From NCBI GenBank assembly GCA_020355945.1, contig CP070627.1, forward strand, positions 6,830,559 to 6,843,152: a stretch of 12,594 nt of DNA, in the 5' to 3' direction. The notes under the pieces were generated by a model. It saw only the letters and a list, made by a program, of their open reading frames with translations, was not told the DNA's origin and did no database searches. A program made the position numbers and the translations under genes. Positions 6,589 to 12,594 of the stretch are shown here, in pieces (the first letter of the stretch is position 1; every line of letters begins with the position of its first letter). Origin of the DNA: Candidatus Aminicenantota bacterium. GTDB taxonomy: Bacteria; Acidobacteriota; Aminicenantia; UBA2199.

Positions 6589-6611
6589 CTAAATGGAGGT
6601 GCCGACGAGGG
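6573..6611 (-). other. imperfect hairpin spanning the stop codon of the OmpA-like gene
   Basis: CCCTC (6573-6577) pairs with GAGGG (6607-6611), CGG with CCG, and ACTCC with GGAGGT allowing small bulges. A nine-base loop (6586-6594) holds the TAG stop codon at 6589-6591. On the minus-strand transcript it is followed by an A-rich, not U-rich, sequence, so it is probably not a simple terminator. It could protect the mRNA 3' end or affect termination of translation. Confidence 0.4.
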
Positions 6612-7971
6612 GGGCGATCGTTTGTTTTAAGATATATAGTGACCGCTCTTCGGTTTTTTGCCTCGCCTCTTTTGGTGAATTCCCCTGACGGAGATACGAT
6701 TCCATCCATTGATTCAACATCTTATTGTTTTTCACATGTCGCTGCAGTTCCCGTTGATCCATTTTGACAGGGTTTGAGGATGTATCGTATATGCCCTTCT
6801 CCTTTCTTCTCCTCCATTCGTTCTCAATTGCCTGGGGCTTTTCCAGGTAACGGTGACCAGCATCAATCTCGTTCCCTTTTCGAATAATGTTATAGTTATT
6901 CAATTTACTGTAACCCTGCGGGACATCATTGATATTTATCCAACGCAGGGCGCCCTCATCTGCGTTGGGGAGGAACAATTTTCCCTCTTTTATAAAGGCT
7001 TCAAAACGTGGATGACGTCCCTCTTGCAGGTTGAATTTATCTTTAAAATCATCCGGTAAATCCGAAACTTTGTGGAGTTTTTTCTGGGGACCGCCATCTT
7101 CCTTTTTATAGTCCTTTTCGGCCGGGACAAAATCGATCATCACGACTCGATCCCGGTGGTCATCGGCCTTATCTTCCCGCACCCTTCCAGTAAGCTCTTC
7201 CCCCACCGCTTCCAGCTTGATCCGGGAGGAGTCTACACCATACCGTTGCTGGATCTCTCTTTTGGCATCCTGGGCACGCTTTTCTGAAAGCTCCTTATTA
7301 TAGGCAAAACCAGTAATAACGATCTCGATGTTTGGGTCTTTGAACATCTCCCTCTCTCTGGTTGAAAGCTCCCGGTCGAATCGGTCCCATTCCCCGGGCG
7401 CGGCAGTCCTGTCACCATATTTACAACCCAGGGTATTTTTGGCCTGAAATATCTTTTTCCGTTCTGCCACCTCTTCTGGAGGCAGGACTTTATCACCCCT
7501 GCGCACCACCTCGGGGGGAAATTGCCAGTTGTGGCGCCCGTCCAGGCCTTCTCCCGGTTTTAAGTCCTTGACATCTTTTTTGGGCAATTCTTTATCCTGT
7601 ATACCCTTATCGGGTAAATGTTTGGGCGGTTCCATTTTGGGGATTTTAATGGGGGAAGCTTTAATGATTTTATCAAGGTTATCAGTCTTTGGGGGACCAG
7701 TAGCCTGGTCTAAGTAATCCTGACTGGTCTGGTGTTCCAGTTCTTTACGGTGCTTAGCGGCATTGTCTATTTTACTGCTGCCGGTCCCGGGTTTGTCGGC
7801 ACTTATTTTTCTACCTTTTTGTAAGGCACTCCTCTCCAGGTTATTTCGCCGCAAGTTGCCAGGTCCCGATGGGCCCTGTCCTGGGAGTTCCGAGCCCTTG
7901 TCGCCGGGTCTCTGCTGGTCCCCGGGCTTTTGATTTTCATGCGGTTTATACGGTGGGCCTCCTCCATTCAT
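6589..7971 (-). CDS. signal-less OmpA-like domain protein with unknown C-terminal domain
   Basis: The 460-residue protein is third in the operon, 11 bp after the ATPase. AGGAGGT (7976-7982), abutting the ATPase stop codon, precedes its ATG by four bases. Residues 1-145 are Pro/Lys/Gly-rich and probably disordered; there is no signal peptide or membrane helix. Residues about 170-283 resemble an OmpA C-terminal (peptidoglycan-associated) domain: IEIVITGFAYNKELSEKRAQ, then RYGVDSSRIKLEAVGEE, then HRDRVVMIDF. The Arg of the LSxxRA motif is kept (Arg232), but the Asp of the usual TGHTD motif is replaced, so peptidoglycan binding may be lost. Residues about 297-460 form a charged domain I cannot assign; it holds EIDAGHRY (368-375), YDTSSNP and RHVKNN. 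A DxGH element occurs in some HNH-type nucleases, but that link is weak. A cytoplasmic protein built as linker, OmpA domain and unique tail resembles a secreted effector or adaptor; this is inference. Confidence 0.8.
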   Translation of the reverse strand: MNGGGPPYKPHENQKPGDQQRPGDKGSELPGQGPSGPGNLRRNNLERSALQKGRKISADKPGTGSSKIDNAAKHRKELEHQTSQDYLDQATGPPKTDNLDKIIKASPIKIPKMEPPKHLPDKGIQDKELPKKDVKDLKPGEGLDGRHNWQFPPEVVRRGDKVLPPEEVAERKKIFQAKNTLGCKYGDRTAAPGEWDRFDRELSTREREMFKDPNIEIVITGFAYNKELSEKRAQDAKREIQQRYGVDSSRIKLEAVGEELTGRVREDKADDHRDRVVMIDFVPAEKDYKKEDGGPQKKLHKVSDLPDDFKDKFNLQEGRHPRFEAFIKEGKLFLPNADEGALRWININDVPQGYSKLNNYNIIRKGNEIDAGHRYLEKPQAIENEWRRRKEKGIYDTSSNPVKMDQRELQRHVKNNKMLNQWMESYLRQGNSPKEARQKTEERSLYILKQTIAPLVGTSI

Positions 7972-7982
7972 TTTTACCTCCT

Positions 7983-10900
7983 CTAAATAGATTGATTTTC
8001 CGCCATACCCAACAGGCTCTCTTTATTAGAGAAAAAATAGTCGATGGTCTGGTCGATCGATATTTTCCTGGCTTCGTTGCTCAATGTTTGATCCTCGTTG
8101 ATCGCCTGGATCGGGAAACATAGGGCAGCAGCCGGGAACAGGGGCCCGGCAGGGTCTATGTTTACGATGCGATTGGCATAATCCCTGGCCAGTTCTGCCA
8201 GCTTTTTGGGATCTTGCTGGGTCTCGTCATACACCTTTTTAAACCTATAGTCAAATAGATAGGGTTGCGCATGGTAGCGAAACAGGCAGAGACGTCCCCC
8301 TTCAGGATCGCCGGGACAAACCCTGGCGCAGCCGCTAAAGGGATCAAAATCTTTCCTGCACAGGGCCGCATAATTCTTACAAAAGACAACCAATTGATTC
8401 ACCCTTTCCTCGGTCAAGGGGGTGTTGACGGTTAGGGCTGTCAAGCCCGGCAGCACCAGGGCGCATAGATCTCCGACATCCCGGTACTGCCAGTCATTTT
8501 TTTGGCCGAAGTACTCCATATAACGATAAAGGGCATGGGTGACGATACAGCGAAATTGCAGCCGGTCCTCGCCAGGTCCGGTGGTGTTGGCACGAATGGT
8601 TTCGATTACCTTTTGATGCTGCCGGGATGCCAGTTGGACCAGTTCTCTATCATCCAGGGTAAGGCTCTCGGCGGTAAGGGTCGACACAAAGGAGGTCATC
8701 GCCTCGGTCAGAGCTTCGACTTCCGAGATTTTGCGGGCATCGGTACACCTGGGATTAACCGGTTGGCATAAGGTGCCGCAGGTCCGGTAAGACTGGAAGA
8801 TATGTCCCAGACCATTTTGGTCTCGAAAATTTTCCCAGACCTGGCGAATCTCTGGCGCCGATATTTGAGACTCTTTCCTGCCCTTGGAATAGGGGACTTT
8901 GGCCAGGATGGCATTGTCGTCGCAGTAGTGACCACCGCCGTGCACCACCGCCTCCCCGGTTCCCAGGGAGACGACCTGCCTGATTTGCTGGTCGTTTAGA
9001 TTCATGGCGCCGCCCATGACCTTGCGGTCATCGTAAGAGACAACACGGTGCATCACCTTTAGAGCCGTGTTTTTAATCACGTCAGGGGCCAGTTTGGTGG
9101 GGATCTGTTCGGCGATAAAGAAGCCCTCTCCATAGGCGCGAATTTCGGATAACATGTTGACAAAGGTTTCCACGGCTTTACCGCGGGGGTTGCTGCTCTC
9201 CTGGTCTGCATGGGGGGGGACATTGGCTAACAGGCGGTGGGCCTCTTCGATGACGGTGATGTGCTGCAGCGCAACATCCTCCTGGCTCCCTTTTAAGCGG
9301 TAATGTTCATAGAGCATAATGAGAAACAGCCCCATGATAAATGCCTTTTCATCGTCGTCTCCCACTCCCTCGAGTTCCAGTATCGTAGGTTTATCCAGCA
9401 GGGTATTGATCGGGATCGACGAGGGCGTATCCAGCATCATCCCCTTGGCGCCGACGCGTAAACTGTTGAGCCGGGTTTCCAGCGCGGTTTTTATATTCCC
9501 GGTAACCTCCTTTTCATACCCCAGTCGGGGCACCATCTCTCCTATTTTAAACAGTAGATCCGACAGGGTGGGTTGGGCGTCAGGATGCCAGGCCGCCTCT
9601 TTAGAATCCCCTGCGGTTGCCCTTTCATTGATGTTGTAAACGGTATTCCAACCTTTATCACGGTATATTTCGTGTAGAGCCCGCTCCAGGACCTGGGGCA
9701 AGGGAGCCCACATGGCAAAGCTTGCATTAAAAACAGATTTTAAAAGATCGATGTGAGTCTGTACCGGCACGCCGCGGCGAATTTCAAAGGGATTAAAACG
9801 AATGGGTGCGCTGCTTTCGGTCTCTTCACCCACTGTAAAAATGCGGATCTCTGATCCCGGGTCCAACAGCTTTTTTAGTTGGCGGTACTCACGTTTGGCC
9901 GGTTCAATCACCAGAAAGGGTATCGCCGGTTTCTGCCGCGCCAGTTGTCTCAGCAGGTGAAACATGGTGTTGGTCTTGCCGCTGCCGGTAATGCCTACCA
10001 GCAAACAGTGTTTATCGAGATCCTCGACCCGCACATGATAAGGGTTACCGGTAGGCTGTCCCCTATCCAGGATCTCACCCACCGATATTGTTTGTTCCCC
10101 TGCCGGCAAATGGGAAGAGACATCAAAGGGCGCAGATTCCTGGACAAAGTAGCCGGGTATTTCAATACGGGGCAGGTGGATGAGGGCAGACAATTGGCCG
10201 GAGGAGATGTCGGTGTGGTATTTCAATTCCCTCTTGTTCTGAAGTAACCTCTCGGGGCTGTCCCGGTATGGCCTTTTGCAAATAATCGGGCTGAAACTGG
10301 CAGCCTTTAGACCGGCGCCGGGGCAGTCGAGGATGCGTATGCGGTCGAGGCGGGAAAAATCACCGGAAAAAATACTCTTGATCAATGCCTTGGCTCGCAT
10401 GTAGGTGGCGTTATCCGGGGAGCATATGTAGGATTGTACCTGCCACCCCCCTTCATAGAGACATCTTTCCAGGAAGTTGTGGCGCATCTGTAATAGTTGA
10501 TAATAATACATGGCGGAGGTTCGCGTACTGCTTTCCTGCCAGCCGCGGATATTTTCCTCCTGCTCCAACTGGAGTTGTTCTTCTAAAATCCTCAATTGAT
10601 GATTGATAATCAACTCCTCCTCCACCGGTTCTGCCAACACCAAATAGGCCCATTCGCTCCCATATAGACCCCTGATAAAGCGGTCGATCTGGGTACCCTG
10701 GTTGCCGCGCTCATTCGGGTCCGGTGTTGGAATTCCCGTTATAATACCGATATGAGAAGATGTCTTTAGAAAGAGCCGTATATCCTGTAAATTTCTCTTG
10801 GCCTCCTGCCATGTTTCATTTAGCCGCAGTTGCGCTTCGGCGTCGAGTTTTACAGTTGAATCGTCCCGGTCTTTTTCCGGCCACAAACGACAGCCGTGAT

Positions 10901-11279
10901 ACTGGCTTTTAAACAGGGACCTGACAGACTGGGCTGCTCCCTCTTGCTCGGAGAGGGTGCCCACGTAAATATCGATTCGCCGGGGTTTACCGTGGATAAA
11001 AAAATAGATGGGGATTCCCTGGCCATTTAGCCCTGCCAGAATATCTTTGGTATAATAATTTATTTCCACTTCGCCGGGGCGTTTGTTTGGCTCGATCCTG
11101 GAAATTCCCCCCACCTTTACCATCCAGACGGGCAGGGTGGTCGATAAATCAACGGCTTTGGAAACCGCTTCGGCCACTTCAGGCTCGGGGATGCGCATCC
11201 CCTGCTCATCCAGTTCCGAACGCTGTAAGTGTTTTATCCGTTCGCTATAACCCCCGAAACTCTCTCTCTTTTCTACCAT
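7983..11279 (-). CDS. HerA/VirB4-type (DUF87-like) ATPase with cysteine-rich C-terminus
   Basis: This 1098-residue protein belongs to the HerA-FtsK group of pumping ATPases, which form ring motors that move DNA or protein. Residues 1-410 form a long N-terminal part I cannot assign, with a coiled-coil-prone stretch at about 217-250. The ATPase core follows: Walker A GITGSGKTN (429-437), FLVIEPAKREYRQL (455-468), Walker B ITVIEEAH (674-681), and after it AVETFVNMLSEIRAYGEGFF and IAEQIPTKLAPDVIKNT, all typical of HerA/VirB4 proteins. The C-terminal domain after about 800 carries seven cysteines in two clusters (834, 838, 845 and 974, 984, 988, 998), suggesting a metal site. No membrane helix is seen, so docking to the zinc-ribbon membrane protein encoded 15 bp upstream is plausible. 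The start has only a weak GGGAG upstream, suggesting translational coupling. ATPase class is secure; the substrate is unknown. Confidence 0.88.
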   Translation of the reverse strand: MVEKRESFGGYSERIKHLQRSELDEQGMRIPEPEVAEAVSKAVDLSTTLPVWMVKVGGISRIEPNKRPGEVEINYYTKDILAGLNGQGIPIYFFIHGKPRRIDIYVGTLSEQEGAAQSVRSLFKSQYHGCRLWPEKDRDDSTVKLDAEAQLRLNETWQEAKRNLQDIRLFLKTSSHIGIITGIPTPDPNERGNQGTQIDRFIRGLYGSEWAYLVLAEPVEEELIINHQLRILEEQLQLEQEENIRGWQESSTRTSAMYYYQLLQMRHNFLERCLYEGGWQVQSYICSPDNATYMRAKALIKSIFSGDFSRLDRIRILDCPGAGLKAASFSPIICKRPYRDSPERLLQNKRELKYHTDISSGQLSALIHLPRIEIPGYFVQESAPFDVSSHLPAGEQTISVGEILDRGQPTGNPYHVRVEDLDKHCLLVGITGSGKTNTMFHLLRQLARQKPAIPFLVIEPAKREYRQLKKLLDPGSEIRIFTVGEETESSAPIRFNPFEIRRGVPVQTHIDLLKSVFNASFAMWAPLPQVLERALHEIYRDKGWNTVYNINERATAGDSKEAAWHPDAQPTLSDLLFKIGEMVPRLGYEKEVTGNIKTALETRLNSLRVGAKGMMLDTPSSIPINTLLDKPTILELEGVGDDDEKAFIMGLFLIMLYEHYRLKGSQEDVALQHITVIEEAHRLLANVPPHADQESSNPRGKAVETFVNMLSEIRAYGEGFFIAEQIPTKLAPDVIKNTALKVMHRVVSYDDRKVMGGAMNLNDQQIRQVVSLGTGEAVVHGGGHYCDDNAILAKVPYSKGRKESQISAPEIRQVWENFRDQNGLGHIFQSYRTCGTLCQPVNPRCTDARKISEVEALTEAMTSFVSTLTAESLTLDDRELVQLASRQHQKVIETIRANTTGPGEDRLQFRCIVTHALYRYMEYFGQKNDWQYRDVGDLCALVLPGLTALTVNTPLTEERVNQLVVFCKNYAALCRKDFDPFSGCARVCPGDPEGGRLCLFRYHAQPYLFDYRFKKVYDETQQDPKKLAELARDYANRIVNIDPAGPLFPAAALCFPIQAINEDQTLSNEARKISIDQTIDYFFSNKESLLGMAENQSI

Positions 11280-11294
11280 TTGTCCCAGATCTCC

Positions 11295-12344
11295 CTACCT
11301 GGCCCCTACCTGTTCCTTAATTCTTATGGAGGCGCCGCCGGCACTGTGATTGTAGACCACTTTTGCATACAGTGTCCCTGAAACCCGTTGGCCCTGTATC
11401 TCAACCCTGTCGCCGTCCTGGAGGGGGCCGCTGATAGTCCGGGCGCGTATCTCTACGGGGATGGATTCTACCAGGTTTCCCTGGCTATCCCGCTTAAATT
11501 GCGAGAAGCTTTGATCCGTCTGCTGCAGGCGGAAATTCCAAACCTCGATAAACCGGTTTTGATCCGGGTAGAGCAAATCGGGTTCCTGTTTCGGATGGGT
11601 CCAGTTGGTAATGCGTCCCCACCAAATCTCTTGCTTCCCCCGATCGAAGATTGCCTGTGAAGCGGAGAGGTTCCACACCGCTTTAACCTTTATCACCTGT
11701 CTCTTTTTTTTGCCCCGTACGGCCACCCGGCATCCCTCCTCGAGGGGGGAGCCGTGAAGTTGATCGGATCGGTACACCACCTCAACAATCGGCAGTAGAA
11801 AACCCTTTGAATCTTTTAACGGCTGCCACTTCTCATTGGTACGCTGCAGGTTAAATATCCAGTTGGGAGGCGGTTGGTTTTTTTTGGAGGGGAGTTTGAA
11901 ATTCGGTGCCGGGGATCTTAAATGGGTCACGATTCCCACAAAACCCTTTGAGGTAAATTTTTTGATAAAAAAAGGCAGCCAGAATAAGAAGCAAAAGATT
12001 GCTACCATTATAAAATCCTCCAGGGTGCCAACCCGCATTAACTCCAGGGACATAATAATGGCAAACGTTATAAAGGAAAAAATCACTATAAATACCAGAA
12101 AAAAGAACCAGGCTGCAATGGAGGGGGCCTTGCCGATACGAGGTATGGGGAATTGGGCTTCCCCGACCGCATCGGTTCCTGGCTTTAGGTCGAAAGCAGG
12201 CTGGGCCGGGGTGGGCTCTAATAACGGCTCTTTTCCGGTGATCTTTACTTTCTCGGTATCTTCAACCAGTTTATTCCCGCAACTCTGGCAAAAATTTGCC
12301 GTATCGCGATTGACGACTTTGCATTTCGGACATTGAATCGGCAT
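11295..12344 (-). CDS. zinc-ribbon membrane protein with a duplicated C-terminal repeat
   Basis: First gene of the three-gene operon, 349 residues, with AAAGGAG (12354-12360) nine bases before the ATG. An N-terminal zinc ribbon uses CPKC (Cys5, Cys8) and CQSC (Cys19, Cys22). A Pro-rich linker leads to two membrane helices at about 75-100 and 108-128. The remaining 220 residues contain two copies of a beta-rich repeat, residues 161-226 and 268-333. Shared features are W-x-F-x-LQ-x-T, an S-x-G-x-L turn, P-x-VEV or PVEIR, a G-x-PL-x-(D/E)G-x-RV-x-(V/I)-x-G core and K-x-V-x-N. These look like small barrel or OB-like units, and I recall similar 'PVEMRG...GDEVEV.G' repeats in uncharacterised bacterial proteins. 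Both termini are probably cytoplasmic, with the protein acting as an inner-membrane anchor, perhaps for the ATPase. Function unknown. Confidence 0.82.
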   Translation of the reverse strand: MPIQCPKCKVVNRDTANFCQSCGNKLVEDTEKVKITGKEPLLEPTPAQPAFDLKPGTDAVGEAQFPIPRIGKAPSIAAWFFFLVFIVIFSFITFAIIMSLELMRVGTLEDFIMVAIFCFLFWLPFFIKKFTSKGFVGIVTHLRSPAPNFKLPSKKNQPPPNWIFNLQRTNEKWQPLKDSKGFLLPIVEVVYRSDQLHGSPLEEGCRVAVRGKKKRQVIKVKAVWNLSASQAIFDRGKQEIWWGRITNWTHPKQEPDLLYPDQNRFIEVWNFRLQQTDQSFSQFKRDSQGNLVESIPVEIRARTISGPLQDGDRVEIQGQRVSGTLYAKVVYNHSAGGASIRIKEQVGAR

Positions 12345-12364
12345 GATCTATTTCTCCTTTATTC

Positions 12365-12385
12365 CTCAACCTCTACGAGGTTGGG
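12365..12385 (-). promoter_or_regulatory. hairpin in the leader of the three-gene operon
   Basis: CAACCTC (12367-12373) pairs perfectly with GAGGTTG (12377-12383) around a three-base loop, and the stem extends by one wobble and one G-C pair. It ends only four bases before the AAAGGAG ribosome-binding site of the zinc-ribbon gene. It could influence translation or mRNA stability; on its own it lacks a following U-run and is not a terminator. Confidence 0.5.
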
Positions 12386-12422
12386 TACATACAAATTTTA
12401 TTGGCGAACCACTTTTTTGTAT

Positions 12423-12460
12423 AAAAAAGGGCCAGCCAATCATGATGCAGAGCCTAGCCC
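12423..12460 (-). terminator. probable intrinsic terminator of an upstream minus-strand gene
   Basis: Read on the minus strand, GGGCTAG (12460-12454) pairs with CTGGCCC (12435-12429) with one G-U pair. The second arm is followed directly by TTTTTT (12428-12423). The loop is long (about 18 bases) but partly pairs inside. The site separates the three-gene operon from whatever lies beyond the right edge, so the operon should have its own promoter between here and 12345. Confidence 0.5.
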
Positions 12461-12489
12461 TGAGACCAATGAAATTATAAAAAGTAATT

Positions 12490-12594
12490 TTATAGCAGGC
12501 AAGAAGGTTTAGAAGTGTGCCTATTCTGACCTTCTTTTTCTTTTTTATGTGGAATTTTTGTATCATGTTTCTCATTCCGATCTCGCTCATTCTC
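12490..12594 (-). CDS. possible C-terminal end of an upstream gene (partial)
   Basis: The minus-strand frame entering from the right edge is open for 34 codons and stops at TAA 12490-12492, 29 bases before the terminator-like hairpin. The peptide is very hydrophilic and lysine-rich (ENERDRNEKHDTKIPHKKEK and on). Support comes only from its position ahead of the terminator; the sequence is too short and A-rich to judge coding. A different minus frame (ATG at 12590) runs through the terminator and looks less likely. Confidence 0.25.
   Translation of the reverse strand, partial: ENERDRNEKHDTKIPHKKEKEGQNRHTSKPSCLL

Noticed and set aside
6482..6709. 75-codon minus-strand frame, considered as an immunity gene for the OmpA-like protein
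   Set aside because: It overlaps the end of the OmpA-like gene in another frame, lacks a ribosome-binding site and runs through the GC-rich repeat-like motif.
12412..12429. A/T palindrome CTTTTTTGTATAAAAAAG as a separate regulatory site
   Set aside because: It is mostly explained by the U-run of the minus-strand terminator meeting an A-run; the pairing is weak.
12366..12590. 74-codon minus-strand frame as a small gene
   Set aside because: It runs through both the terminator-like hairpin and the leader hairpin, with no domain or ribosome-binding site.
1..12594. CRISPR arrays, tRNA or rRNA genes
   Set aside because: No regularly spaced repeats and no tRNA or rRNA-like conserved segments were seen on either strand.

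Overview
The window looks like chromosomal DNA from a diderm (Gram-negative-type) bacterium. It encodes an HflK-type inner-membrane protein and a DUF3943-type outer-membrane protein ending in phenylalanine, and promoters and ribosome-binding sites are of ordinary bacterial form. I cannot name the genus. The left half (1-6400) is AT-richer with long A/T runs, while the three-gene operon on the right (6589-12344) looks visibly GC-richer.

Layout. 1-753 (minus): N-terminal 251 codons of hflK, running off the left edge. 864-1400 (minus): a small membrane-anchored or lipoprotein-like protein. 1401-1767: a gene-free divergent control region with a perfect 30-bp palindrome, an 11-bp direct repeat and outward-facing promoters. 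1768-3552 (plus): DUF3943 outer-membrane protein. 3618-5600 (plus): duplicated-ATPase ABC-F protein with a C-terminal coiled coil, probably from an almost leaderless mRNA. 5636-5804: a short piece that looks like the decayed 5' part of a group II intron-type element. 5790-6382 (minus): a MazE-like/MazF toxin-antitoxin pair with a near-consensus promoter. 6432-6588: no gene, but dispersed-repeat-like motifs and a hairpin over the last stop codon of the next operon. 6589-12344 (minus): three closely spaced genes. 12345-12594: leader with hairpin, a terminator for an upstream minus-strand gene, and possibly that gene's last codons.

The part most worth attention is the three-gene operon. In order of transcription it encodes (i) a zinc-ribbon protein with two membrane helices and a duplicated cytoplasmic beta-type repeat, (ii) a 1098-residue HerA/VirB4-type (DUF87-like) ATPase with a long N-terminal domain and a cysteine-rich C-terminal domain, and (iii) a protein with no signal peptide, a Pro/Lys/Gly-rich N-terminus, an OmpA-like domain and an unrecognised C-terminal domain. 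The gaps are 15 and 11 bp, so the products probably act together. A membrane-tethered motor handling a protein or nucleic-acid substrate, with the OmpA-like protein as substrate, effector or docking factor, is a reasonable hypothesis, but no function is proven by the sequence. The neighbouring toxin-antitoxin pair and mobile-element debris suggest an accessory region.
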